The position numbers and the translations under genes were made by a program. Below are positions 1 through 7,928 of a stretch of DNA of 16,642 nt, in pieces. Origin of the DNA: Propionibacteriaceae bacterium (GTDB lineage: Bacteria > Actinomycetota > Actinomycetes > Propionibacteriales > Propionibacteriaceae). Where the stretch lies: assembly GCA_030528545.1 (NCBI GenBank), contig JAUMYR010000040.1, positions 1-16,642 on the forward strand, given 5' to 3'. The notes under the pieces were generated by a model, which searched no databases, had not been told where the DNA came from, and saw only the letters and a program-made list of their open reading frames with translations. Every line of letters starts with the position of its first letter. Position 1 is the stretch's first letter.

Positions 1-38
1 TAGGTGCATGGCGGATGGCATGGTCATCGCCTCTTTCC

Positions 39-788
39 TCAGGCGTCGTGGATGGCGATGACCACGATGCCGGGGACCGGTTTCTCTGCCCGGAACTCCA
101 GTTTTCCGAACACGTGATCTGGGGTCTTGGTCTCGAAGGTGTACTCCATCCTGACCGGCTCGTTCACCCCACACGTGCCCTTCAGCGCGAACTGCATCGG
201 CTTGCCGTCGTTGGACGGGATGATCGCGTAGCCGCTGGGGGCACTGGACTGGCAGGTCGCCTCGATGACGTAGCTGCCCGGTTTCTTGGACCAGCCCTCG
301 TTCTTCGGCGACCCGATGAAGGTGTTGTGCCCGAGGAAACCTTGCGAGGAGTCCTCCAAGACGTTGACGAAGCTGCGGCTGAAGACCTCGGGATTGGGGA
401 ACTTCAGTCTTTCGGTGTGAATCGTCTTGGCGGCCGCCCGCCATTTCTGGATTGCCGGGTACACCGCGGCGCCGTTCATGGGAATCGGGCGCCGGTCCCA
501 TTCCAGTAGTTTCTCAATGGCGCTGGGATCGGTCACCACCTCGGTGAATGCCTCCGCCGAGGCTGGCGAACTGATCTCTTCCGGCGCGGGGGTTTCCAGG
601 AGTGCTTTCTCTACTTCGGGGCCGTAGGAGGGGGCGGCGGACGCCGGTGCGGCCGAACTCGGCGCTGGCATGGCGGTATCGGTCCGGCTGGGTGTCGCCG
701 CGGGCTGTGCTCCACCGCCGCAGGAGACCAGCATCACGGCCGCCGTGAGGCTAACAGCTACCGCTGGGCATGACCCCTTGAATCCCAT
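39..788 (-). CDS. Secreted lipoprotein of unknown function
   Basis: A 249-residue protein that I cannot assign to a named family. The N-terminus is a lipoprotein signal: a short hydrophobic segment (about residues 8-20) leading to a lipobox L-V-S-C with the acylated cysteine at position 23. A low-complexity Ala/Pro/Ser/Thr linker follows (about 25-56), typical of exported actinobacterial lipoproteins that tether a domain to the membrane. The rest looks like a soluble extracellular domain; two cysteines (179 and 206) sit in an E-A-T-C and a G-T-C-G-V-N-E context and could form a disulfide. The ATG is preceded on the minus strand by the strong purine run GAGAGGGGAAG. It stands alone: the next gene upstream on this strand is a pseudogene, and there is no partner to suggest a role. 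Export and membrane anchoring are well supported; function is unknown. Confidence 0.85.
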   Translation of the reverse strand: MGFKGSCPAVAVSLTAAVMLVSCGGGAQPAATPSRTDTAMPAPSSAAPASAAPSYGPEVEKALLETPAPEEISSPASAEAFTEVVTDPSAIEKLLEWDRRPIPMNGAAVYPAIQKWRAAAKTIHTERLKFPNPEVFSRSFVNVLEDSSQGFLGHNTFIGSPKNEGWSKKPGSYVIEATCQSSAPSGYAIIPSNDGKPMQFALKGTCGVNEPVRMEYTFETKTPDHVFGKLEFRAEKPVPGIVVIAIHDA

Positions 789-951
789 TACTTCCCCTCT
801 CCAGCAGAGGCGCTTGGAACCTTGATTCTGGGGTCAGGATCCCATCTGGCGCAGCCTGGGTCATGGCCCTACCGGGGTCGAGTTAGGCGGTGGCCGCCGT
901 GTGGCACAGGCCGCTGCCGCCCGGTTACGGGGAGGTTCAGAAACTCCGGGT

Positions 952-1709
952 TCAGGGGCCCTGGCGCACCGGTCCTAGCCACGGCTCCAGGCCGTCGGAG
1001 GAGACCTCCCATACGGTGCCGCCGGTGGCGACATCGTCCTCGGTCAGCAGGCAGGAGCGCAGCGCGGACTCCAATTGGCCCCGCCCCTCATCGACGCCGA
1101 CGACCACGATGCGGGTCAGCGGCTCGTCGCTGCGCCAGGTGCGCTCCACACCGACGCCCAGCCGCCCGCCCGCGCCCGCCCAGAGGCAGGCCTGACGCGG
1201 GCGGCTCGGCAGCCAGGAACACCCCCGCGACCGGCGCGGGCCGCGGCTGAGGAAGGGTGCCAGCTGCCTGAGCCGCCCGGGGTGCAGCGGTAGCGGGGAG
1301 CGGAAGTCGAGCACCCAGGCCGGGGAGAGAGTGAGCTCCGGCAGTGGATATAGGCAGCCCAGGACTCGGTTCCTCCCGGCTGGCGCACCCCGCTGGCCAG
1401 CACGGGGGCGTCGAGTTCGGCGACGCTGGCCGCGTGCTGGGCGTCCGGGCACATGAGCGCGGTGAGGATCTCGGTCTCGGGATGGTCCAGACGATTCGGG
1501 ACGAACACGGCATCGGCGTACTCCGCCATGGAGCAGGCGACCTCGCTCACCGTGCGTTCGTCGTCTGGGCGCACCGGCAGGTCGAGTCCGGTGAGGGGTT
1601 CGCCGCCCACGAGGCCGGTGAGCAGGCTTTCTGGGCTCAGCGCGACGACCACCGCGGCGATGCGCACGTGAAGTGCGTCCTGGGGAGCCGGTGACAGCCC
1701 CCGGCACAC
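952..1709 (-). pseudogene. Decayed CobW/Mrf-family GTPase-like gene (N-terminal truncation, frameshift)
   Basis: Read on the minus strand, two frames carry consecutive parts of one protein. From about 1709 to 1350 one frame gives V-R-I-A-A-V-V, then a T-V-S-E-V-A-x(4)-A-E-Y-A-D-A-V-F-V stretch resembling the middle of the GTPase domain. From about 1345 to 952 a second frame gives L-P-L-H-P-G-R-L, W-L-P-S-R-P, G-G-R-L-G-V and R-I-V-V-V-G-V-D followed by A-L-R-S-C-L-L-T-E-D-D, the hallmark of the CobW C-terminal domain. From memory the closest relatives are the mycobacterial Rv0106/Mrf-type proteins (zinc-responsive, linked to ribosome hibernation). Three lesions are visible: no P-loop or CxxC zinc-site half upstream of 1709, a frameshift near 1340-1352, and an apparently shortened segment between G-G-R-L-G-V and R-I-V-V-V-G. 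Even if the frameshift were a sequencing error, the missing N-terminal half makes it non-functional. Confidence 0.75.
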
Positions 1710-1809
1710 CTGCCAGTGCCCGGGGCGGTCTGCCCGCCGCCGGGACTGGCGGATGCGACGCGGGGCCGCTGTGTCGATCTGCTTGCCTGTTTGTGTCTGC
1801 CTTCAGATT

Positions 1810-1836
1810 AGGAAACAATAGTGTTGTGAAATCAAC
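1810..1836 (+). promoter_or_regulatory. sufR ribosome-binding site and candidate SufR operator
   Basis: AGGAAA at 1810-1815 lies 10 nt before the GTG at 1826 and supports that start. Overlapping it is ACAAT-N5-TGTGA (1815-1829), one mismatch from the ACACT-N5-TGTGA motif that I recall for mycobacterial SufR. The same stretch contains the dyads ACAA-N5-TTGT (1815-1827) and GTTG-N6-CAAC (1823-1836). Binding here would lie on the start codon and allow autorepression of the whole suf operon. No convincing -35/-10 pair is seen; TAGTGT at 1819-1824 could be a -10 only if translation begins at the later GTG at 1853. The operator is an inference from a remembered motif. Confidence 0.4.
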
Positions 1837-2494
1837 GCGCAGTCGTGAAACCGTGGACGCCAACGCCTCCACGCGACGCCGCGTCGCGCAGCTGATCATG
1901 CAAGCTGGCTCAGCCACGGCGGCGGTACTTGCCAAAGAGTTGAACCTGACTGCGGCGGCGGTGCGCCGCCACCTTACCACCCTGGTCGATGACGGACTGC
2001 TCGAGGTGCGCGAGCAGCGGGTCTATGGCACCAGGGGGCGCGGCCGTCCGGCTCAGGTCTATGTCCTGACCGACGCGGGGCGCGCCGACTTCTATCAGGC
2101 CTACGACGACCTGGCGATCCGCGCGCTGCGCCATCTCGCCGAAGCCGCGGGACCCGAGGCCGTGCGGGAACTTGCCCAGCAGCGGATCGCCGACGTGGAG
2201 CAGCGTTTTCTCGCGATCCGCGCCGAGCGTCCCGAGATCCCGCCGAACGAAGCCCTCGCTCAGGCCCTCACCGCCGATGGCTATGTCGCCTCGATCCAGC
2301 CGGTCCGCTCTGGCGACCAGCTGTGCCAGCACCACTGCCCGGTCGCTCATGTGGCCGAACAGTTCCCGCAACTCTGCGAAGTCGAAACTGAGGTATTCTC
2401 TCGCCTGCTCGGCTCTCATGTGCAGAGGCTTGCCACCATCGCCCACGGCGATGGTGTGTGCACCACCCATATCCCAAAACCAAGGAAGGCCTGA
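1826..2494 (+). CDS. sufR: SufR, iron-sulfur-sensing repressor of the suf operon
   Basis: Transcriptional regulator of 222 residues. The N-terminal winged helix spans roughly residues 17-85 (recognition helix around L-T-A-A-A-V-R-R-H-L, wing G-R-G-R-P-A-Q-V-Y-V-L-T). The C-terminal sensor carries four cysteines (167, 171, 184, 212) in the SufR patterns C-Q-H-H-C-P-V, F-P-Q-L-C-E-V-E and G-D-G-V-C-T-T-H-I-P, which in the family bind a 4Fe-4S or 2Fe-2S cluster. With its cluster the protein represses suf; loss or oxidation of the cluster relieves repression. The GTG at 1826 was chosen because of the upstream AGGAAA and because the longer reading frame, back to 1673, runs into the neighbouring pseudogene with no domain content; GTG at 1853 is an alternative. 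It heads the operon and ends 6 nt before sufB. Identification is firm. Confidence 0.95.
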   Translation: MKSTRSRETVDANASTRRRVAQLIMQAGSATAAVLAKELNLTAAAVRRHLTTLVDDGLLEVREQRVYGTRGRGRPAQVYVLTDAGRADFYQAYDDLAIRALRHLAEAAGPEAVRELAQQRIADVEQRFLAIRAERPEIPPNEALAQALTADGYVASIQPVRSGDQLCQHHCPVAHVAEQFPQLCEVETEVFSRLLGSHVQRLATIAHGDGVCTTHIPKPRKA

Positions 2495-2500
2495 CTGTCT

Positions 2501-3937
2501 ATGACGACCACCTCCGCGCCGGGTACCGGAGCGACCCAAGAAGAACACCTGGAAGCGCTCACTAAGTACCAGTGGGGTTGGCACGACTCCGATGCAGCTG
2601 GCGCAGCGGCCCAGCGTGGCCTGAACGGGGATGTCGTTCGCAACATCTCCGCGTTGAAGGACGAGCCGGAATGGATGCTCGACCTGCGCCTCAAGGGCCT
2701 GAAACTCTTCGACAAGAAGCCGATGCCGAACTGGGGCGCCGACCTCAACGAGATCGATTTCGATGAGATCAAGTACTTCGTCCGCTCGACCGAGCGCCAG
2801 GCCAACACCTGGGACGATCTGCCCGAGGACATCAAGAACACCTACGACCGGCTGGGGATCCCCGAGGCCGAGAAGGCCCGCCTGGTGGCGGGCGTCGCCG
2901 CTCAGTACGAGTCCGAGGTGGTCTATCACAAGATCAACGAGGAACTGGAGCGTCAGGGCGTCATCTTCCTCGACACCGACACCGCGCTCAAGGAGCACCC
3001 GGAGCTGTTCAAGGAATACTTCGGGACGGTGATCCCGGTCGGCGACAACAAGTTCGCCGCCCTCAACACCGCGGTGTGGTCCGGCGGTTCCTTCGTCTAT
3101 GTTCCCAAGGGCGTCCACGTCTCGATTCCGCTGCAGGCCTATTTCCGGATCAACACCGAGAACATGGGTCAGTTCGAGCGGACGCTGATCATCGCCGACG
3201 AAGGCTCCTATGTGCACTACGTCGAGGGTTGCACCGCGCCGATCTACTCCTCCGATTCGCTGCACTCCGCGGTCGTCGAGATCATCGTCAAGAAGGACGC
3301 CAGGGTCCGCTACACCACGATCCAGAACTGGTCGACGAATGTGTACAACCTGGTGACCAAGCGCGCGGTCTGTGCCGAGGGTGCGACGATGGAATGGATC
3401 GACGGCAACATCGGGTCCAAGGTCACCATGAAATACCCGGCGGTCTATCTGATGGGAGCCCACGCCAAGGGTGAGACGCTGTCCATCGCGTTCGCAGGCG
3501 AGGGTCAGCACCAAGACGCCGGATCGAAGATGGTGCACTGTGCCCCGCACACCTCCAGCTCAATCATTAGCAAGTCCGTCGCCCGCAGTGGCGGCCGCTC
3601 CTCCTACCGCGGGCTGGTCAAGGTCGAGGAGGGCGCCCGCCACTCGGCGAGTTCGGTGAAATGCGACGCCCTGCTGGTCGACACCGTTTCGCGCTCCGAC
3701 ACCTACCCCTATGTGGATGTCCGCACCGACGATGTCGCGATGGCCCACGAGGCCACCGTCTCCAAGGTCAGCGACGACCAGCTGTTCTACCTGATGAGCC
3801 GCGGCATGGAGGAAGACGAGGCCATGGCGATGATCGTGCGCGGTTTCGTCGAGCCCATCGCCAGGGAACTCCCGATGGAATACGCGCTGGAACTCAACCG
3901 GCTGATCGAACTGCAGATGGAAGGCGCGGTCGGCTGA
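2501..3937 (+). CDS. sufB: SufB, Fe-S scaffold subunit of the SufBCD complex
   Basis: A 478-residue SufB of normal length, the subunit of the SufB-SufC2-SufD complex that receives persulfide sulfur and builds nascent clusters in the cytoplasm. The N-terminal helical part (about 1-100) precedes the beta-helix core, with the strongly conserved segments S-F-V-Y-V-P-K-G-V (about 198-206) and Y-V-E-G-C-T-A-P (about 239-246). By alignment from memory, E. coli SufB Cys405 corresponds to Cys388 (in V-K-C-D-A-L-L) and Glu434 to Glu417 (in A-H-E-A-T-V-S-K), both retained; the second cysteine that E. coli has nine residues after Cys405 is absent. The C-terminus has D-D-Q-L-F-Y and ends in E-G-A-V-G. The ATG follows AAGGAAGG (2482-2489), 6 nt after the sufR stop, so co-transcription is very likely. 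Confidence 0.98.
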   Translation: MTTTSAPGTGATQEEHLEALTKYQWGWHDSDAAGAAAQRGLNGDVVRNISALKDEPEWMLDLRLKGLKLFDKKPMPNWGADLNEIDFDEIKYFVRSTERQANTWDDLPEDIKNTYDRLGIPEAEKARLVAGVAAQYESEVVYHKINEELERQGVIFLDTDTALKEHPELFKEYFGTVIPVGDNKFAALNTAVWSGGSFVYVPKGVHVSIPLQAYFRINTENMGQFERTLIIADEGSYVHYVEGCTAPIYSSDSLHSAVVEIIVKKDARVRYTTIQNWSTNVYNLVTKRAVCAEGATMEWIDGNIGSKVTMKYPAVYLMGAHAKGETLSIAFAGEGQHQDAGSKMVHCAPHTSSSIISKSVARSGGRSSYRGLVKVEEGARHSASSVKCDALLVDTVSRSDTYPYVDVRTDDVAMAHEATVSKVSDDQLFYLMSRGMEEDEAMAMIVRGFVEPIARELPMEYALELNRLIELQMEGAVG

Positions 3938-3955
3938 CCCCGGCGCCACGGTCAC

Positions 3956-3966
3956 GAGAAAGAAAG
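3956..3966 (+). promoter_or_regulatory. Purine-rich RBS deciding the TTG start of sufD
   Basis: GAGAAAGAAAG lies 9 nt upstream of the TTG at 3976 inside the 38-nt sufB-sufD gap. There is no ATG or GTG in frame until well inside the conserved N-terminus (the next methionine is in H-P-M-P-T-G-R-E-E), so this site and the TTG are the best explanation of where SufD begins. Confidence 0.6.
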
Positions 3967-3975
3967 CACATTACG

Positions 3976-5160
3976 TTGTCAACTGACTCCCTTACAGCGC
4001 CAGCGGTTGCTGGAGCGATCGAGACCGTCGAGTCTCACCTGCACCCGACCCCCTCGTGGAACCTTGAGGACCACCCCATGCCCACCGGGCGGGAGGAGAT
4101 CTGGCGTTTCACCCCGATCCGGCGGATCAAGGCGCTGCTTACCGATACGGCGAGCGAAGCCAGCCTGGCCTGGGAGGAGAACTGCCCCGAGGGAGTGACC
4201 TCAACGGTCATCTCGTCGGCCCAGGCCCAGGAACTCGCGGCCGAGGCCGCTCTCGACCGGGTCGCCGCCCTCGCGGTCAAACATGCCGGTGGGGCCCGCC
4301 TCGTCGATATCCCAGCCGAGGCCGAGCTCGCCGAACCCGTGACGATCAGGCTGAGCGGATCCGGTGAGCAGGTGTGGGGGCACCTGGTGCTGCGCGTGGG
4401 CGCCCACGCCAAGGCCACGGTCGTCGTGCGCTACACCGGACGAGCCTTCTACGCCGAGAAATTCGATGTCCTCGTGGGTGACGGCGCCGAACTCAACCTG
4501 GTCACGGTCCAGGACTGGGAGGACGACGCGGTGCACGGCGGCCAGCGTTCGGTCCTGGTCGGCCGGGACGCCAAGGTGAAGACGGTCACCGCCTCCATCG
4601 GCGGTGACGTGGTGCGGCTCCAGGAGGACGCGCGTTTCGCCGGGCCCGGCGGGGGACTGGAACAATACGGCCTCTACTTCGCCGACGCTGGACAGCACAT
4701 CGAGCACCGGCTCTTCGTCGACCACAACGCTCCCAAGACCACCAGCAACGTCGACTACCGAGGCTGCCTGCAGGGCCAGGGGGCACACACCGTGTGGATC
4801 GGCGATGTCCTGATCCGCAAGGTCGCCGAGGGCATCGAAACCTACGAGGCCAACAAGAACCTGGTGCTGACCGACGGCTGCCAGGCAGACTCGGTGCCCA
4901 ATCTTGAGATCGAGACCGGTGAGATCGAGGGCGCGGGACACTCCTCCACGACCGGCCGGTTCGATGACCTGCAACTGTTCTACCTGCGCAGCCGCGGCAT
5001 CCCAGACGAGGAAGCCCGTCGCCTCGTCGTGCGCGGATTCTTCGCCGAGATCATCCGCCGGATCGGGGTCCCCGAGGTTGAGACGCGGATGCTAGAGACC
5101 GTCGAGGCCGAACTTGAGATGGCCCATGGCAGCACTCACACCGCACGGGAAGAGGCATGA
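3976..5160 (+). CDS. sufD: SufD, Fe-S scaffold partner of SufB and SufC
   Basis: A 394-residue SufD, of usual length, starting from TTG (3976). It pairs with SufB to form the scaffold platform on which SufC ATPase dimers act. The N-terminal helical region contains the typical P-x-G-R-E-E-I-W-R-F-T-P segment (about residues 36-48). The beta-helix core carries the V-D-Y-R-G-C and A-x-K-N-L-V-L-T segments, and the C-terminal F-D-D-L-Q-L-F-Y-L-R-S-R-G-I block. His322 (in E-G-A-G-H-S-S-T) matches the E. coli SufD His360 implicated in cluster assembly; the cysteine two residues before it in E. coli is alanine here. The reading frame extends upstream to 3661 inside sufB, but that part encodes nothing SufD-like. 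The stop overlaps the Rieske gene start as ATGA (5157-5160), indicating translational coupling. Confidence 0.96.
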   Translation: MSTDSLTAPAVAGAIETVESHLHPTPSWNLEDHPMPTGREEIWRFTPIRRIKALLTDTASEASLAWEENCPEGVTSTVISSAQAQELAAEAALDRVAALAVKHAGGARLVDIPAEAELAEPVTIRLSGSGEQVWGHLVLRVGAHAKATVVVRYTGRAFYAEKFDVLVGDGAELNLVTVQDWEDDAVHGGQRSVLVGRDAKVKTVTASIGGDVVRLQEDARFAGPGGGLEQYGLYFADAGQHIEHRLFVDHNAPKTTSNVDYRGCLQGQGAHTVWIGDVLIRKVAEGIETYEANKNLVLTDGCQADSVPNLEIETGEIEGAGHSSTTGRFDDLQLFYLRSRGIPDEEARRLVVRGFFAEIIRRIGVPEVETRMLETVEAELEMAHGSTHTAREEA

Positions 5161-5492
5161 GCTTCGTCGCGGTCGCCACCCTCGACGAGTTGAGGGGGGC
5201 CGAGCCCCTGGCTGTCGAGCACGACGACCACGTGGTGGCACTCGTCCAGGTCGAGGAACAGATCTTCGCGATCAAGGACGAGTGCAGCCACGCCCGCGTC
5301 CCGCTGAGCGAGGGCGACGTGGAGGACTGCGCGATTGAGTGCTACCTGCACGGCGCCCGCTTCGACCTGCGAACCGGCGCGGCCCTCAGCCTGCCCGCCA
5401 CCGAACCGGTCCCGGTCTACCCGGTCCGGGTCGAGGGCACCGACATCTTGGTCGATTTCGACCACCCGAACACCACCACTCAGGAGTCCTGA
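5157..5492 (+). CDS. Rieske-type [2Fe-2S] ferredoxin-like protein in the suf operon
   Basis: A 111-residue small Rieske protein resembling the ferredoxin components of non-heme-iron oxygenases. The cluster-binding motif is complete: C43-S-H45 and C62-Y-L-H65, 16 residues apart, so two cysteines and two histidines can hold a 2Fe-2S cluster. There is no signal peptide or membrane segment, so it is cytosolic. Its ATG overlaps the sufD stop (ATGA), and sufC starts 5 nt after its own stop, so it is translated with the scaffold genes. Such a gene between sufD and sufC is found, as far as I recall, in many actinobacterial suf operons but not in mycobacteria or E. coli. Its role there is not established; electron delivery during cluster assembly or use as an early acceptor are guesses. 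No oxygenase gene is nearby. Confidence 0.93.
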   Translation: MSFVAVATLDELRGAEPLAVEHDDHVVALVQVEEQIFAIKDECSHARVPLSEGDVEDCAIECYLHGARFDLRTGAALSLPATEPVPVYPVRVEGTDILVDFDHPNTTTQES

Positions 5493-5497
5493 AACCT

Positions 5498-6256
5498 ATG
5501 TCAAAGCTTGTCATCTCCGACCTGCACGTCGATGTCATCACCGAGGAAGGTAACAAGCCGATCCTCAAAGGCGTCGATCTCACCGTCAACAGCGGAGAGG
5601 TGCACGCCATCATGGGCCCGAACGGTTCGGGCAAATCCACACTGGCCTATTCCATCGCGGGCCACCCCAAGTACGAGATCACCCAGGGCTCGGTCCAGCT
5701 CGACGGGGTCGAGCTGAGCGAGCTGACCGTGGACGAACGGGCCCGCGCCGGGCTCTTCCTGGCGATGCAGTACCCGGTCGAGGTGCCCGGGGTGTCGGTG
5801 GCGAACTTCCTGCGCACCGCTCGCACCGCGCTCGACGGGAAGGCGCCCAAGGTGCGCACCTGGGTCAAGGAGGTCAACACCGCCCTGGCCAACCTCGGGC
5901 TGGACGCGGAGTTCTCCTCGCGAAGCGTCAACGAGGGTTTCTCCGGTGGAGAGAAGAAGCGCCACGAGATCGCCCAGCTCGAACTGCTGAACCCCAAGTT
6001 CGCGATCCTGGACGAGACCGACTCCGGCCTGGACATCGACGCGCTGCGGATCGTGAGCGAGGGGGTCAACCGCTACACCGCCCAGGGCGACCGGGGGCTG
6101 CTGCTCATCACGCACTACACCCGCATCCTGCGCTACATCGACCCGGATTTCGTGCATGTCTTCGTGGACGGGCGGATCGCCGAACAGGGCGGCAAGGAAC
6201 TCGCCGAGCGGCTGGAGGCCGAGGGTTACGAAAGGTACAGCAAGGCGAATGCCTGA
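5498..6256 (+). CDS. sufC: SufC, ABC-type ATPase of the SufBCD complex
   Basis: A 252-residue SufC. It is a cytosolic ABC ATPase, not a transporter, and drives conformational change of SufB-SufD during cluster assembly. All ABC motifs are present: Walker A G-P-N-G-S-G-K-S-T (40-48), Q-loop Gln91, signature F-S-G-G-E-K-K-R (148-155), Walker B F-A-I-L-D-E-T-D-S-G-L-D (168-179) and switch His206. The sequences M-Q-Y-P-V-E-V-P-G-V and D-E-T-D-S-G-L-D-I-D are specific to SufC. The ATG at 5498 was chosen over the long in-frame extension (to 5339) because AGGAG at 5482-5486 precedes it and the extension lies inside the Rieske gene. The last 8 nt overlap the sufS start. Confidence 0.98.
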   Translation: MSKLVISDLHVDVITEEGNKPILKGVDLTVNSGEVHAIMGPNGSGKSTLAYSIAGHPKYEITQGSVQLDGVELSELTVDERARAGLFLAMQYPVEVPGVSVANFLRTARTALDGKAPKVRTWVKEVNTALANLGLDAEFSSRSVNEGFSGGEKKRHEIAQLELLNPKFAILDETDSGLDIDALRIVSEGVNRYTAQGDRGLLLITHYTRILRYIDPDFVHVFVDGRIAEQGGKELAERLEAEGYERYSKANA

Positions 6257-7484
6257 CCTATCGCATCTGCGGGCCGACTTCCCCATCCTCGATCGCAGGG
6301 TGGGGAAGTACCCGTTGTGCTATCTCGATTCGGCCAACACCTCTCAGAAACCAGTCCAGGTCGTCAAGGCGATGGAGGAGCACTACCTCGCGCACAACGC
6401 GAATGTCGCCAGGGCCATGCACATGATCGGAGCCGAGGCGACCGCGGCCTATGAGGGGGCCCGCGCCAAGATCGGGTCCTTCGTCGGCGCGTCCCGCCCG
6501 GAGGAGATCGTCTTCACCAAGAACGCATCCGAGGCGCTCAACCTGGCGGCTCACACCCTGGGGTCCAGGCTGGAACCGGGCGATGAGGTGGTGATCTCGG
6601 TCATGGAACACCATTCCAACATCGTGCCCTGGCAGATGGCCTGCGAGCGCACCGGGGCCAGGATGCGCTGGTTCGACATCACCGGCGACGGACGCCTCGA
6701 CCTGGAGACCGCCGAACGTGACGGGCTCATCAACGAACGCACCAGGATCGTGTCCCTGACCTGGGTCTCGAACGTGCTCGGCACGGTGAACCCGGTCGCG
6801 GCGATCGCGGCTCAGGCGCGCGCCGTGGGGGCGACCATGGTCGTCGATGCCTCTCAGGGCGTGCCCCACCTGCCGACCGAGGTCTCGGCCCTGGGCGCCG
6901 ATCTGGTGGCCTTCACCGGGCACAAGATGTGCGGCCCGACCGGCATCGGCGTGCTGTGGGGACGCCACGGCCTGCTGGAATCCCTGCCCCCCTTCCTTGG
7001 CGGGGGTGAGATGATCGAGGTCGTGACGATGGAGCGCTCCAGCTATGCGCCGCCGCCCTACCGCTTCGAGGCCGGGACCCCGCCGATCGCCCAGGCAGTC
7101 GGGCTTGGCGCCGCGGTGGACTACCTCGAAGGGATCGGGATGGAGGCCATCGCCGCCCACGAGGCCGAGATCACGGCCTATGCCCTCGACAAGCTGACCA
7201 GCATCGACGGCCTGGTGATCCTCGGGCCGAGGGAGGCGATCGAGCGGGGCAGCGCGATCTCGTTCAACCTTGCCGGGGTGCATCCCCACGATGTCATGCA
7301 GCTGCTGGATTCGCGGGGGGTGGCGATCCGGGGCGGACACCACTGCGCCCGTCCGCTGCACAAGAGGCTGGGACACCAGTCCTCCACGAGGGCCTCGGCC
7401 TATGTGTATACGACCAGGAGCGAGATCGATGCGCTCGCCGACGCGCTGGTCTACACGCGCAACTTTTTCGCGGGGAAGATGTGA
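6249..7484 (+). CDS. sufS: SufS, group II cysteine desulfurase
   Basis: A 411-residue PLP enzyme that removes sulfur from L-cysteine, giving alanine and an enzyme-bound persulfide for cluster assembly. Visible features: PLP-stacking His121 in M-E-H-H-S-N, PLP-binding region V-D-A-S-Q-G-V-P-H (199-207), Schiff-base Lys226 in T-G-H-K-M-C-G-P-T-G, and catalytic Cys366 in R-G-G-H-H-C-A-R-P-L. The short loop around Cys366 is the group II (SufS/CsdA) form. Near the N-terminus it reads L-D-S-A-N-T-S-Q-K-P and N-A-N-V-A-R-A-M-H, where E. coli-type SufS has D-N-A-A-T-S-Q-K-P and N-x-N-V-H-R-G-x-H. The ATG at 6249 overlaps the sufC stop by 8 nt and gives the standard N-terminus; the frame extends back to 6156 inside sufC. 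The neighbouring sufU suggests the SufU-dependent type. Confidence 0.97.
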   Translation: MPDLSHLRADFPILDRRVGKYPLCYLDSANTSQKPVQVVKAMEEHYLAHNANVARAMHMIGAEATAAYEGARAKIGSFVGASRPEEIVFTKNASEALNLAAHTLGSRLEPGDEVVISVMEHHSNIVPWQMACERTGARMRWFDITGDGRLDLETAERDGLINERTRIVSLTWVSNVLGTVNPVAAIAAQARAVGATMVVDASQGVPHLPTEVSALGADLVAFTGHKMCGPTGIGVLWGRHGLLESLPPFLGGGEMIEVVTMERSSYAPPPYRFEAGTPPIAQAVGLGAAVDYLEGIGMEAIAAHEAEITAYALDKLTSIDGLVILGPREAIERGSAISFNLAGVHPHDVMQLLDSRGVAIRGGHHCARPLHKRLGHQSSTRASAYVYTTRSEIDALADALVYTRNFFAGKM

Positions 7485-7927
7485 TGGACGTCGAAGAGCT
7501 GTATCAGCAGATCATCCTTGACCACTACCGGGAGAAGCACCACGCTGGCCTGCGCGAGCCCCACGAGGCCGAGGTACACCACGTCAACCCCTCATGCGGC
7601 GACGAGCTGACGCTGCGGGTCCACCTCGAAGGGGATAAGGTGGCCGACGTCTCCTACGAGGGGGAAGGCTGTTCGATCTCCCAGGCCTCGACCTCGGTCA
7701 TGGCCGACTTGGTGATTGGGCGTGAGGTGGACGATACCCTGGCGCTGCACGATGAGTTCCTGGATATGATGCAGAGCCAGGGACGCATCGTCCCCGATGA
7801 GGAGAGGTTCGAAGACGCCATCGCCTTCGCCGGGGTCTCCAAGTTCCCAGCCCGCGTCAAGTGCGCGCTACTGTCGTGGTCAGCGGTGCGTGATGCGATC
7901 CTGCAAGCGAGTGTGAAGGAAGACTGA
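7484..7927 (+). CDS. sufU: SufU, zinc-dependent sulfurtransferase partner of SufS
   Basis: A 147-residue SufU. It takes the persulfide sulfur from SufS and hands it to the scaffold, and stands in for SufE in Gram-positives. The zinc ligands expected from B. subtilis SufU are all present: Cys38 and Asp40 in N-P-S-C-G-D, Cys63 in G-E-G-C-S-I-S-Q-A-S, and Cys127 in R-V-K-C-A-L-L-S-W. The intact zinc site and the segment between residues 80 and 115 separate it from IscU scaffolds. The ATG at 7484 shares its A with the sufS stop (TGATG) and has GGGGAAG 5 nt upstream; a GTG one codon earlier (7481) is possible but sits too close to that RBS. Translational coupling to sufS is likely. Confidence 0.96.
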   Translation: MDVEELYQQIILDHYREKHHAGLREPHEAEVHHVNPSCGDELTLRVHLEGDKVADVSYEGEGCSISQASTSVMADLVIGREVDDTLALHDEFLDMMQSQGRIVPDEERFEDAIAFAGVSKFPARVKCALLSWSAVRDAILQASVKED

Positions 7928-7928
7928 T

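Noticed and set aside
28..45. Hairpin CGCCT/AGGCG at the 3' end of the lipoprotein gene
   Set aside because: It has only 5 bp with an 8-nt loop and includes the stop codon, so it is too weak to call a terminator.
920..931. CCCG-GTTA-CGGG hairpin between the lipoprotein gene and the pseudogene
   Set aside because: A 4-bp stem is expected by chance in this GC content; nothing else supports a function in the 163-nt gap.
1673..1825. Upstream extension of sufR
   Set aside because: It is antisense to the pseudogene and its upstream flank, adds no domain, and the GTG at 1826 has a ribosome-binding site.
1910..3550. Long minus-strand open frame of 546 residues opposite sufR and sufB
   Set aside because: It is rich in Val, Asp, Gly, Leu and Arg without any recognisable domain, and lies opposite two firmly identified genes. 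It is a by-product of high-GC third positions.
4201..6286. Minus-strand open frames opposite sufD, the Rieske gene and sufC (4201-4974, 5136-5465, 5501-6286)
   Set aside because: They lack domains and Shine-Dalgarno sequences, and lie opposite conserved genes.
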